From assembly GCA_029212745.1 (NCBI GenBank), contig JARGOL010000004.1:62001-126000 (forward strand): a stretch of 64,000 nucleotides of DNA. Reading direction: 5' to 3'. The stretch comes from Alcanivoracaceae bacterium. GTDB lineage: Bacteria; Pseudomonadota; Gammaproteobacteria; Pseudomonadales; Alcanivoracaceae. Below are positions 47,901 through 55,376 of this stretch, piece by piece (position 1 is the first letter of the stretch; the number at the start of each line of letters is the position of its first letter). The position numbers were made by a program, and so were the translations under genes. Under the pieces are notes generated by a model. It was given only the letters and a program-made list of their open reading frames with translations, searched no databases and was not told where the DNA came from.

Positions 47901-48335
47901 CCGGATGTGGATGGCTGGCAACTGGCCGCCCGGCTGCGCGAGACACACCCGGACGTGCCCATCATGATGGCCTCGGGCAATGCCATCGAGATGCAGGAAG
48001 AGCAGATGCGCTCGGTCCTCTACGACGCCTATGTCACCAAGCCGGTGCAGCTGGACCAGATGCTGGAGAAGCTCGGCAGCCTGCTGGAGATCGAGTGGCT
48101 GCACCTGGGCGACACGCCGCTGACCGCACCCGGCGGCGGCGGCACCGTGCAGGCACCCGATAACGATGTCATGGAACAACTGCGCTGGCATGCGCAGACC
48201 GGCAATTTCAACGAGATACAGGCCATCCTCGTGCAGCTTGATGCACGCCATGCGGCCTTTGCGGAAAAGGTGAAACAGTTTTGCAGCAGCTTCCAGTTCT
48301 CCGAACTCACCCACTTCCTGGACCAGTACAAATGA
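44943..48335 (+). CDS. NCS1-permease-like sensor hybrid histidine kinase
   Basis: This 1130-residue protein joins a transporter to a kinase. Residues about 45-480 form a roughly 12-helix NCS1 (cytosine/purine/allantoin permease)-like domain, with LEAIGGAITLSYGFTNALWA and NVTNAYAGSIAWSNFFSRLT. A cysteine-rich module follows (cysteines 509, 511, 514, 526, 534, 537, 538, 544, 548). Two more helices lie near 578-600 and 617-638, then a coiled coil, HisKA (histidine 694 in SHELRTP), HATPase (NLLSNAIKFTPEG, DTGIGIDP, GTGLGLALSKL), a receiver with Asp983 and a C-terminal tail. It resembles CbrA-type transporter-kinases in concept only. The start MDRQFPTEHP is chosen for its position. It is coupled to the response regulator by an ATGA overlap. 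Confidence 0.88.
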   Translation: MDRQFPTEHPIDDAHRQYNQWVANETLEDFALRFTAKHARRWSLKRIANTALGIVSFLALEAIGGAITLSYGFTNALWAIITVSAIIFLSGIPVCYHASRTGVDIDLLTRGAGFGYIGSTVSSLVYASFTFIFFALEAAIMSSALQMLFGWPQFVAHMLSALVVIPLVTHGITRISFFQLITQPVWALLQFIPLVLVVWAHMDTVPHWTGFTGSAQEGPGFDLYLFGAAAAVIFPLIAQNGEQVDYLRFLPRDRENTPAWWAALVLSGPGWVLVGMLKLLAGSFLAVLALEYGTDPSVADDPTHMYLIVFEYFLGNSHAAIIIAAAFVIISQLKINVTNAYAGSIAWSNFFSRLTNNHPGRIVWVFFNVSIAFLLMEVGLYKAFEEILITFSALVLSWFGAVTADLAINLPLGLRPKKIDFKRGKLYDINPVGFFSMLLASVLGIASELGLFGPTAEALAPFLAFFLPFITAPLLAWYTGGRYYLVDEPTLEGRLVVTQGSDADDNARCECKVCLGTYDKEDMLFCPYYGGGICSLCCSLESLCQDACRPGADIKDQTGLFLAKVLPRWLVGRVQSNVGHFLFIFSVIGVLIAGLLSISAYTLGINAPELAEAADTVFFQVFFLFLIVAGVLVWLYVLADNTRKKALVELQHQTDALQKEVTRHHQTATQLAEAKEQADQANIYKTRYLSGVSHELRTPLNTIFGYAQILQGNNELNDKTRDIAEVISRSSEHLTDVIEGLLEISKIEAKRLEYLHNETVNIHALVEQICKMFELQARKKHLSFEHVGLQNLPKHIRGDGKRIRQVLINLLSNAIKFTPEGKVRLSISYRNQVARFVVEDTGIGIDPADEHKIFAPFERIRNAHTETIPGTGLGLALSKLITELMGGDLSFQSTPSVGTRMTLTLMLTAVSVPDSAQERPLPKLVTGYLGQRKIILAVDDELDHRRLLMDLLTPLGFTVMEAANAEAAEEIARECPVDLFILDIRMPDVDGWQLAARLRETHPDVPIMMASGNAIEMQEEQMRSVLYDAYVTKPVQLDQMLEKLGSLLEIEWLHLGDTPLTAPGGGGTVQAPDNDVMEQLRWHAQTGNFNEIQAILVQLDARHAAFAEKVKQFCSSFQFSELTHFLDQYK

Positions 48336-49207
48336 GCAGCCGCGAACCCGTCATCCTGGTGGTAGACGACTCCCCGGACTCGCTGGGCATGATCAACACG
48401 GCCCTGGACGAGGCCGGCTACACCGTGCTGATGTCACTGAACGGCGAGCAGGCGCTCACCATCACCGAACAGATCACCCCGGATGTCATCCTCATGGATG
48501 CCCTGATGCCGCAGATGGACGGCTTCGAGTGCTGCCAGCGCATGCGCGAAAAGCTGCCCTTCACCCCGGTGATCTTCATGACCGGGCTTACCGACAGCGA
48601 GAACATCGTCAAGGCGTTCGAGTGTGGCAGCAGCGACTATGTCAGCAAACCCATCCACCCGGCCGAGCTGATTGCCCGCATCCGCACGCACCTGCTGCAC
48701 GCCAACATGCTCGGCGATGCCTACGAAGCCCTGGACAAGGCGCAGCAGTTCCTTTTCGCCCTGACCCGCGACGGCCACCTGCAGTGGGCCACGCCGGGCG
48801 CACGCCAGGTGCTGGACATGCATGAGGACACCGACGGCCTGATCACCACCATCCTTGATCACCACACCCGTGAGGACAGCACGCCGCTGGAAGCCACGTT
48901 TGGCAAGCGCAGCCTGGCGATCAACTTCTTCAAGGTGGACCCGGCGCAGCACATCCTGTTCAAGCTGGAACAGACCGCCGCCGTGTTCGATGCCGGCAAG
49001 CTGGAAGAAGCGCTGGATGTGACCAAGCGCGAGGCAGAAGTGCTGCTGTGGGTGGCCCAGGGCAAGAGCAACAAGCAGATCGCCGACATCCTCACCCTCA
49101 GCCCGCGCACGGTGAACAAGCACCTGGAGCAGCTGTTTCCCAAGATCGGCGTGGATAATCGGGCAGCGGCCACGTCCGTGGCCATCCGTACCCTGCTGAC
49201 GCGTTAA
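48332..49207 (+). CDS. LuxR-type response regulator
   Basis: The 291-residue protein has an N-terminal receiver (about 5-122; phospho-acceptor Asp56 in DVILMDALMPQMDGF, Lys in YVSKP), a middle region of about 90 residues resembling a PAS-like or linker fold (FLFALTRDGHLQWATPGARQVLDM), and a C-terminal LuxR helix-turn-helix (about 226-286, LDVTKREAEVLLWVAQGKSNKQIADILTLSPRTVNKHLEQLFPKIGV). Its ATG overlaps the kinase stop by four bases. It is the natural output of that kinase and a likely regulator of the porin-urea operon. Confidence 0.94.
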   Translation: MSSREPVILVVDDSPDSLGMINTALDEAGYTVLMSLNGEQALTITEQITPDVILMDALMPQMDGFECCQRMREKLPFTPVIFMTGLTDSENIVKAFECGSSDYVSKPIHPAELIARIRTHLLHANMLGDAYEALDKAQQFLFALTRDGHLQWATPGARQVLDMHEDTDGLITTILDHHTREDSTPLEATFGKRSLAINFFKVDPAQHILFKLEQTAAVFDAGKLEEALDVTKREAEVLLWVAQGKSNKQIADILTLSPRTVNKHLEQLFPKIGVDNRAAATSVAIRTLLTR

Positions 49208-49222
49208 ACAACGACTGTGCCC

Positions 49223-49588
49223 TCAGGGCTCCGGGGTTCGCCACGCCACGTTGGTCTCCCGAATTCCCAACCCACGTTTGAAGTCTGGCGGGAAGGACAG
49301 GTCAGGCTCGTTGGCCCAGCCACGCTCGATGAAAAGGTTGTAGCCGTCCGGCTGCTTCTCATAGCGAACGGCGGAAAGCCACAGCTGGTCCCAGTCACCC
49401 AGATACTGCAGCTGGTCCAGTGACGCCGGGTAGTCCCCTGTTCTTGTCTTGTGCAGTTCGATGAGCGCCACGGCAGACACAAAATTCTGGCGCCCGAACG
49501 TCTCATCCGCCATGGGCACCGGCATGTCGCAGCCAGAAAGCAGCAGCGCACCCGACATGGCCAACGCCATAATGCAGGCCTTCAGCAT
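49223..49588 (-). CDS. Small lipoprotein
   Basis: The 121-residue protein has a signal sequence ending in LLSGC (cysteine near 20). The mature part contains ALIELHKTRTGDYPASLDQLQYLGDWDQLWLSAVRYEKQPDGYNLFIERGW, a pattern seen in pseudopilin-like or small-globular lipoproteins, where a helix is followed by a beta hairpin. AGGAGG precedes the ATG. It has a partial resemblance in layout to the 216-residue lipoprotein at 50069-50719, which also has a TGRYPLQDRL segment. Function is unknown. Confidence 0.8.
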   Translation of the reverse strand: MLKACIMALAMSGALLLSGCDMPVPMADETFGRQNFVSAVALIELHKTRTGDYPASLDQLQYLGDWDQLWLSAVRYEKQPDGYNLFIERGWANEPDLSFPPDFKRGLGIRETNVAWRTPEP

Positions 49589-49621
49589 ATCGTCCTCCTG
49601 ATACCGTCGTTCAACGTCGCA

Positions 49622-50023
49622 TCACCCTGTTGCGTTGTTGGCGTAATGCGGCAGGTCATCCTCAATATCCAGCCAGTTGGCACGGAAATCCCAGTAGATA
49701 TGAAACGCCGGGCGCACCGGCAGGTCGCCATCAAGCGTACCGGCGCGGATACGCACGGTGCCGGGCACGCTGTCGCGGCGACTGAACAACGGCGAGCCAC
49801 AATTGCGGCAGAAGGCCCGCACCTTGCCGGGCGATGACGCGTAGGTCTTGATCAGATCCTCACCAGCGGTGAAGCGCAGCTGGTCCGTACGCACCGGGAT
49901 ATTGGTGACAAAGGCACTGCCCTGCGCCTTGCGGCACTGGATGCAGTGGCAGATCTGGATGGGGGCGAGATCACCGCTGATCTCGAAAGTGACGCCGCCG
50001 CAAAGGCAGGAACCTGTAGTCAT
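49622..50023 (-). CDS. GFA/CENP-V-fold zinc protein
   Basis: The 133-residue protein has the zinc-binding pattern of the glutathione-dependent formaldehyde-activating (GFA) family: GSCLCGGVTFEI, CHCIQCRKAQGSAFVTNIPV and FCRNCGSPLFSR, with paired CxC, CxxC and CxxC motifs. The family name is historical, and most members have no proven activity. The start at 50023 gives the normal short N terminus. Confidence 0.93.
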   Translation of the reverse strand: MTTGSCLCGGVTFEISGDLAPIQICHCIQCRKAQGSAFVTNIPVRTDQLRFTAGEDLIKTYASSPGKVRAFCRNCGSPLFSRRDSVPGTVRIRAGTLDGDLPVRPAFHIYWDFRANWLDIEDDLPHYANNATG

Positions 50024-50068
50024 GGGTTTCCCTTCCCTGTTGATGTGATCTCTTGCTAACGCAGCCGA

Positions 50069-50719
50069 TTATTTGCTGTCACGGGCATTCTCCTCCACAA
50101 GCCCACGGACGTACGCCTCCTTGTTGAAAGGGCGCGACCGCCAGCCCTGATACACAGGGTGAGAAAGCATCTCCTCGCGCGTCAGTGCCTTCACCACCTG
50201 CCCCTTCATACCGGGCGAAACGATGTTCACTGTGGGCGTCACACCGTCCATCAGCAGCGTGGAAATCTCAGTCACCCCGCAGGTCCTGCAGGTTACCCAC
50301 AGCAAGTAGCCATCCTCTGTTGCAAAGTAGTAGTAACCCACCGGGCTTGTGGTGGGCACCTTCTGGATGTCGTATTTTTCGGCAATCTCGCGCTCCAACC
50401 CGGCCTCAAGCTCTGACACAAAGCTGGCCACCGGAACAGACGTGAACTGGCTCATACCCTGTGACAGGTATTTCATCTGCTGCCTGGTCGCGATCTTTAC
50501 CAGGATCACTTCGTTTTCTGGTGTAAGCCTGTCCTGCAGGGGATAGCGCCCTGTCTCGGCCTGGTATTCCTCCACCAGACCGCTCCAGTAGGCCAGATGC
50601 TCAAGCCGGATCAGATCCGCATCCTGCTGATAAGGGCCAGTGCCCGACAGGCTCGCGCAGCCCGCCAAGCCGCCCAACAAGAACAGCACTGCGAAAATCC
50701 GTGCCCCTATTGTCACCAT
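50069..50719 (-). CDS. Lipoprotein of unknown function
   Basis: The 216-residue protein has a lipoprotein signal with LAGC near residue 20. The mature region starts with a helix (DLIRLEHLAYWSGLVEEYQAETGRYPLQDRL) and contains a beta-rich body with the cysteine pair VTCRTCGV. I do not recognise a family. AAGGAG precedes the ATG at 50719 with a six-base spacer, which decides against a longer reading. Confidence 0.8.
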   Translation of the reverse strand: MVTIGARIFAVLFLLGGLAGCASLSGTGPYQQDADLIRLEHLAYWSGLVEEYQAETGRYPLQDRLTPENEVILVKIATRQQMKYLSQGMSQFTSVPVASFVSELEAGLEREIAEKYDIQKVPTTSPVGYYYFATEDGYLLWVTCRTCGVTEISTLLMDGVTPTVNIVSPGMKGQVVKALTREEMLSHPVYQGWRSRPFNKEAYVRGLVEENARDSK

Positions 50720-50788
50720 GGAAAACTCCTTTCGATCTGTTCGCATTCCCTGAGTAGCGGTAGCCACGTTGCGGAGCTGGACACCGAC

Positions 50789-51127
50789 TCAGACTTTCTT
50801 AACAAATTCCGATTTCAGCTTCATCGGCCCGATGCCGTCAATCTTGCAGTCGATATCGTGATCACCGCCCACCAGGCGGATATTCTTCACCTTGGTGCCG
50901 ACCTTGACCACGGATGACGTGCCCTTGATCTTCAGGTCCTTGATGACAGTGACGGTATCGCCATCAGCCAGTGGCGTGCCATTGCTGTCGCGGATAACGC
51001 TGGCTTCTTCTGCGGCCTGGGTATCCGCCGCCGTCCACTCGTGGGCGCATTCCGGGCACACGTACAGGTTGCCATCTTCGTAGGTAAATTCACTGCCGCA
51101 TTTCGGGCAAGGGGGCAGATCGCTCAT
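50789..51127 (-). CDS. yjdM: YjdM/PhnA family zinc-ribbon protein
   Basis: The 112-residue protein has an N-terminal zinc ribbon, [28 protein letters not shown], and a C-terminal beta-barrel domain ([45 protein letters not shown]). This is the PhnA/YjdM family, once named for alkylphosphonate use, whose true role is unclear. The start at 51127 ([11 protein letters not shown]) is the family start; longer readings are rejected. Confidence 0.95.
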   Translation of the reverse strand: MSDLPPCPKCGSEFTYEDGNLYVCPECAHEWTAADTQAAEEASVIRDSNGTPLADGDTVTVIKDLKIKGTSSVVKVGTKVKNIRLVGGDHDIDCKIDGIGPMKLKSEFVKKV

Positions 51128-51511
51128 CGGGGCTCCAGCTGGGTACGGCGAAGGGGAATAATAATGCGGCGAATGGTAACGCAAAACGCCACCGCACGCC
51201 CACGGGCGTAGGGCAGGTGTGCGCGGCGCCGGCCAATGCGATAAACACCGGCACGCCAGGGCCAGGCCCTTTCCAAACCCGACGCATCGCCACCTTTTCG
51301 CCACATTCCCGCCACACGTCCGCCACGATGACGTACCGCTAAAACGACCGTTGCTACCACCAATCCGGAAACCCGGCGTGTTCCATGTCCGGACGACCCC
51401 AAAATGGCTTCACTATGCCAGTATCCTGTCAGGCACCCTGAAAGCAGCGCGCCGCACCGGGAGACGGATAACGGCTGGCCCTGAAGCCCACTTGGCGAAA
51501 GAACAACAACA
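51128..51511. other. 384-base intergenic stretch without a recognised gene
   Basis: This gap separates the yjdM gene (leftward) from the diguanylate cyclase gene (rightward), so it should contain two promoters. I see no clear sigma-70 boxes, terminator, repeat or RNA gene. Open frames here have no family features and run into low-complexity Arg/Pro sequence. Confidence 0.5.
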
Positions 51512-52714
51512 ATGACCCCGAGAGACATCGCAACAGAGAATGAGCCGCCACAACGACTGACCAATCCCATGGACTGGCAGCCAATTGACCGTTTTATCCT
51601 GCTCGGCTTCCTGGTGCTGCTGTCCCCGGGCCTGTTCACCCCGTCGCTTCTGGCGGCCCTGGAATACGCACCGGAATACCTGAACCGGACCATTGCCGAG
51701 CGCATGCTGGTGTTCTGGGCGACCCATTTCCTGCTGCTCTCCGGGTTTATTGCCTGTGCGTTCTGGCGCCGCAAGACGCAAAGCGACTGGCCGCTGTTTG
51801 AGAACTTCATTATCGGCAGCTACACCGTCGTCATCCTGATCAGCAGCTACATGACGGGCTCGCATTTTACCGAGGGACTGCTGCTGCTCTTCCTGGGCGT
51901 CAACATCACCTCGGTGCTGGCCAATGTCAGAAAAATACGAGCCATGTATTGGCTGGTGGCCGTCTCGCTGATCCTGCTGGCGGTGAACGATTTCACCGGC
52001 TTCTTCGAACACGCTCCGCTGCTGGAGCGCTCCGTCTACAGGGAAGATGGCTCACCGGCACCGATCTGGCTGTTTATCGAGGTGCAGACGGCCGTGGTCC
52101 TTTCCGCACTGATCTATCTTTGCCTGATCGCCGTGCAGCGCTGGGTAGAACGGGAGAGCTTGTACAAGGAAATGTCCACCACCGACGGGCTGACCCGACT
52201 CACCAACCGCCGCTGCTTCATCCAGCGCGGCGAGCAGGAAATTGAACGAATGCAGCGCCTGCCCCACAGCCCCGAGACCAACCTGGCCTGCATCATGCTC
52301 GACCTGGACCATTTCAAGAGCATCAACGACACCTGGGGCCACCATGCGGGTGATGCCGCCCTGGTGGCGGCCGCCGAGATCATGATGGCCAATGCGCGTA
52401 AATACGATGAAGTCGCCCGTTACGGCGGGGAGGAATTTGCCGTGCTGTTGCCGGGCGCCGACATGGACCTGGCGGAAACCGTGGCAGAACGGCTGCGCAA
52501 GCGGATCGCCGAAGAGACCATTGACGTGGACGGGCAGACCATACAGTTCACCGCGAGCTTCGGCATCGCCAGCTTCCCCTCCCATGGCCTGAACGATGTG
52601 AATGACCTGCTCAAGGCTGCCGATGCCGCGCTGTACGAGGCCAAGACCAGCGGCCGTAACCGGGTGGTGCGGGCGAAAGCTGACGCATCAGAGCCAGGCC
52701 TGCATCCCGCCTAA
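51512..52714 (+). CDS. Membrane-bound diguanylate cyclase (GGDEF)
   Basis: The 400-residue protein has about six hydrophobic helices in residues 27-215, an unrecognised membrane sensor module, followed by a GGDEF domain from about 230. The catalytic motif is RYGGEEFAVLLPGAD (GGEEF, an active variant), preceded by LMLDLDHFKSINDTWGH in the form IMLDLDHFKSINDTWGHHAGD. An RxxD inhibitory site upstream is not obvious. It makes the second messenger cyclic di-GMP from GTP. The ribosome site at the chosen ATG is weak; an ATG 19 codons later is possible. Confidence 0.93.
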   Translation: MTPRDIATENEPPQRLTNPMDWQPIDRFILLGFLVLLSPGLFTPSLLAALEYAPEYLNRTIAERMLVFWATHFLLLSGFIACAFWRRKTQSDWPLFENFIIGSYTVVILISSYMTGSHFTEGLLLLFLGVNITSVLANVRKIRAMYWLVAVSLILLAVNDFTGFFEHAPLLERSVYREDGSPAPIWLFIEVQTAVVLSALIYLCLIAVQRWVERESLYKEMSTTDGLTRLTNRRCFIQRGEQEIERMQRLPHSPETNLACIMLDLDHFKSINDTWGHHAGDAALVAAAEIMMANARKYDEVARYGGEEFAVLLPGADMDLAETVAERLRKRIAEETIDVDGQTIQFTASFGIASFPSHGLNDVNDLLKAADAALYEAKTSGRNRVVRAKADASEPGLHPA

Positions 52715-52779
52715 CGCCGTCCCACCTGATATCGCCACCTGCACAGAACGCCGCTATTGTGACGTGACCGCTCTCCGTT

Positions 52780-52919
52780 TCGCCTCCCATGGCGAAGGCG
52801 GCAGCGGCCCAGGCCACCGTATCCATATCCAGGTGCGGACATCCCGGACGTCTGGATTGCTCTTGGGCCAACGTGGACTTCCCGAAACCTAACTGTCCAA
52901 AGACAACCATTCGGTTCAT
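52780..52919 (-). pseudogene. Truncated P-loop kinase-like gene
   Basis: From an ATG at 52919 the frame reads MNRMVVFGQLGFGKSTLAQE, then QSRRPGCPHLDMDTVAW, the start of a small adenylate-kinase-fold nucleotide kinase with a Walker A motif (GQLGFGKST). Family similarity ends after about 36 residues; the frame then continues into unrelated Ala/Gly-rich sequence and runs into the end of the cyclase gene. Members are usually about 170-180 residues, so this is a 5' remnant. The following gene is a cupin on the same strand. Confidence 0.55.
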
Positions 52920-52944
52920 GAAACAGGCCAACCTTCCTCGGCCG

Positions 52945-53292
52945 TTAATCCCCTGCCGTCGCCTCACCACCGTCCGGACCGTAAAAGATCACCCAGACAG
53001 CAAAGCCATCGGACATGTTCAGGAAATGGTGCGCCACCCCGGCGGGCACAAACAGAAAGCTGCCTGGGGAGACATCAATCACCCACTCGCCGTTGAAGAA
53101 CTGCCCCTCACCGTGCGCGACGATGTATATCTCATCCCGTGAATGGGGTGTCTGCGGATCAGTGCCTTGCGGGCAATACAGTTCCGCCTCCATGGAACCG
53201 TGGGCAAATACCGGAATGGCCAGATTGCCGGCCGGTGGCGGACCGGCAGCGATGGCTGCCTCAAGGCTCGAATGGTACGCGACTCGGGGCAT
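52945..53292 (-). CDS. Single-domain cupin protein
   Basis: The 115-residue protein is a small cupin barrel. The first cupin motif is visible as PHSRDEIYIVAHGEGQFFNGE and the second as VSPGSFLFVPAGVAHHFLNM, which hold likely metal-binding His and Glu residues. The role is unknown; such proteins can be isomerases, dioxygenases or sensors. The start at 53292 follows the preceding cupin gene's stop by two bases, so they form an operon. Confidence 0.88.
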   Translation of the reverse strand: MPRVAYHSSLEAAIAAGPPPAGNLAIPVFAHGSMEAELYCPQGTDPQTPHSRDEIYIVAHGEGQFFNGEWVIDVSPGSFLFVPAGVAHHFLNMSDGFAVWVIFYGPDGGEATAGD

Positions 53293-53294
53293 GG

Positions 53295-53774
53295 TCACTT
53301 CTTCCCGGCGACAGGCTCTTGTATCGCGTCTATATCCACCAGATTCCACGGCAGCCCCTTGTTACGGTAGATGCGTTTCTTGAGCTGCGGGTAATCGCCC
53401 ACATCATGATCCAGCCGCTGACCCACGACGATACAACGCAGCACGGAATCACCGGTATTCTCTATGGTGTGCGCCTCACCGCCCGCGCGGTAACCCAGAA
53501 AATCCCCCGCCTTGATGGCGAAACGCTGATCGCCGATCGTGGCTGTGGCCGAGCCCTCGAGCACATAGACACACTCATCCTCGTGGTGGTGGCGATGGAA
53601 CTCCGTCGACTCACGCCCGGGCTGCACCTCAATGAGGTGAAAACCGAACCCCGACAGGCCGGTGAGATCGCCCAGCGATTTGTTGATCCGCTGGGCATTG
53701 TCATTGAGGAAATGCACCTTTGATGTGCCCTCAAGCGCTTCAATTTCTTCTCGGGTAACCAGGTACTTGTCCAA
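53295..53774 (-). CDS. Cupin-domain protein
   Basis: The 159-residue cupin has the first motif in FHRHHHEDECVYVLEGSATATIGDQRF (two metal-type histidines and a glutamate) and the second in IKAGDFLGYRAGGEAHTIENTG. The N-terminal part mentions a NDNAQRINKSLGDLTGLSGFGFHLIEVQPG segment found in uncharacterised cupins. The start is a TTG at 53774 supported by AAGGAG six bases upstream. It is cotranscribed with the next cupin gene. The substrate is unknown. Confidence 0.88.
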   Translation of the reverse strand: MDKYLVTREEIEALEGTSKVHFLNDNAQRINKSLGDLTGLSGFGFHLIEVQPGRESTEFHRHHHEDECVYVLEGSATATIGDQRFAIKAGDFLGYRAGGEAHTIENTGDSVLRCIVVGQRLDHDVGDYPQLKKRIYRNKGLPWNLVDIDAIQEPVAGKK

Positions 53775-54056
53775 TCTCCGCTCCTTGGGCAGCCTCTACG
53801 CACACTACCAATGCCTGACCGCGCAGCGCCATGATACGCCGCCCTTGCGCCGCATGCGCGAGTGGGGCCCACTCTCCCGGCAGGGAAACATGCATTGCCC
53901 GCAACGATGATTGTACATATCGGCGCATTTTGTCTCTGCCAGGCAGTGCTACCATCACAGGACATATCCGGCTAAAAGACAACCATTCGTGCCATTGCTG
54001 TCATCCATCGATGGAAAGAGAGAACGCCGCGGCCGGACCTGCGCGCGCCGAGAGGC
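53775..54056. other. 282-base gap with a 15-base echo of the P-loop kinase remnant
   Basis: No gene is recognised here. On the minus strand near 53974-53997 the sequence reads ATGGCACGAATGGTTGTCTTT then TAG, sharing CGAATGGTTGTCTTT (15 bases) with the start of the kinase remnant at 52919. This may be a second, even shorter relic. Confidence 0.35.
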
Positions 54057-54584
54057 TCAAGGCATTACGGTAGAGACCGGCAGCGCTGCCTTGCTGGTGG
54101 CGAGGTACATGATGATCAGAACAGAGAGCGGGATCACCAGCAGCGCTACCTTGGTAAAGGCCCCGTGATACAGCGACAGCCCCCGTTTTTCCCACGGACT
54201 CAGGGGCTTGCCGGCATACAGCTTGCTGGACGCCGTGCTGGCCACCCAGTTGCCCAGAATCACATCCACAATCTCCAGAGGGACGACTACCAGCAACACG
54301 ATTGCCAGCTTCTGTCTTACCCATTCGGTACCCATAAGCCCATACTGCGTCGCCATCAGGAACCCGGTGACCAGAAGAACGATAAAGGCGACATGCTCCA
54401 CAATAACCGTGCGGTAGAAGACCCTGCTGACTTTCTCTGCGACTGAACCCGGCGCGTAAGAGCCATTCTCAACTGTCCTGAGCACCCACCAGGCACCGAG
54501 CGCGGGCCCTAGCCAGAACACCAGGGCGCCGAGATGGACAAGCTTGTTGACACCATACTCGCTCACCGCCGTAACACCTTCCAT
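54057..54584 (-). CDS. Four-helix membrane protein
   Basis: The 175-residue protein has about four hydrophobic helices. The start NKLVHLGALVFWLGPALGAWWVLRTVE resembles small DUF2269/CopD-like proteins with a conserved HxxG...GP opening, but I do not assign it. The ATG at 54584 lies within the end of the upstream membrane-protein gene (22-base overlap), so they are probably coupled. A longer reading is rejected because it would cover most of that gene's end. Confidence 0.75.
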   Translation of the reverse strand: MEGVTAVSEYGVNKLVHLGALVFWLGPALGAWWVLRTVENGSYAPGSVAEKVSRVFYRTVIVEHVAFIVLLVTGFLMATQYGLMGTEWVRQKLAIVLLVVVPLEIVDVILGNWVASTASSKLYAGKPLSPWEKRGLSLYHGAFTKVALLVIPLSVLIIMYLATSKAALPVSTVMP

Positions 54585-55210
54585 GCAAAGACCAGCATCC
54601 AGGCCGTACTGAGCACCATGGACGAAGCAGTGAACAGCTCTGCCGCCTTCAAGGCCCCAATAGCTACAGACAGTGACAGCAGCAACCCCAGTATCCAGGC
54701 CGAGATTCCCCACAAAGCCACCCATGACCGGAACACGCCCTGACTGATCGCCAAACAGGTAAGTAACAAGCCGCCGAGGTTATACAGGCCGTTACCGAGA
54801 AAGCCTGTTAGATGGATGGCGATGATTTCCAGTACCTCCACCGTGTGACTGTCTACCTGCCGGGCAATCACTTCGGGAATAATAAAGGCATAGGTGACCT
54901 CGGCGATCAGGTCAGGCGCAATACCCATACCCACCAACCCAATACCAATGGTGCGATAGACGCCTCTGTTTAGCTCATCAGCCAGAATAGCGCAGAAAAC
55001 AAAAAGCCCGATGGCCGATAACATCCAGACAAACCAGGAAAGGGACCACAACAGCCCGTTACTGGCAATAAATGCCATCCGCTCAGCCACCGTGTTGTCC
55101 AGCGGCAACCCGCCACGCATGGGGCCATTCATCAGTAAACACGCCAGCGTGATGACAGCCACGATCACATGGACGGTGTAAAACTTGATGGAATCGGGGC
55201 GTTGGGTCAT
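54563..55210 (-). CDS. Six-helix membrane protein
   Basis: The 215-residue protein has about six hydrophobic helices (for example FYTVHVIVAVITLACLLMNG, WSLSWFVWMLSAIGLFVFCAILA and GNGLYNLGGLLLTCLAISQGVF). The order of features is typical of DUF4386-like bacterial membrane proteins, though I am unsure. I chose the ATG at 55210 (MTQRPDSIKFYTVH). It is followed by and overlaps the four-helix protein gene, a likely functional pair. Confidence 0.75.
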   Translation of the reverse strand: MTQRPDSIKFYTVHVIVAVITLACLLMNGPMRGGLPLDNTVAERMAFIASNGLLWSLSWFVWMLSAIGLFVFCAILADELNRGVYRTIGIGLVGMGIAPDLIAEVTYAFIIPEVIARQVDSHTVEVLEIIAIHLTGFLGNGLYNLGGLLLTCLAISQGVFRSWVALWGISAWILGLLLSLSVAIGALKAAELFTASSMVLSTAWMLVFAWKVLRR

Positions 55211-55376
55211 GTAGATGCCACCCGGTGGTAAGGCGTTTGATTGGGCCTCAATGTACAAGAGCCCTCAGGGACTGACAACGAAGCCGGCGTCAGGACGGCT
55301 GTGGCCCGTACCCATGGCTGGCGGTATGCTGGTCTGATGCACTTCGCGCCATAACAACAACGCCGGGAGCGCCAGC

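Noticed and set aside
50597-50917. Plus-strand 106-codon frame between the lipoprotein and yjdM genes
   Set aside because: It spans the promoter and ends of two well-supported minus-strand genes and has no recognisable features.
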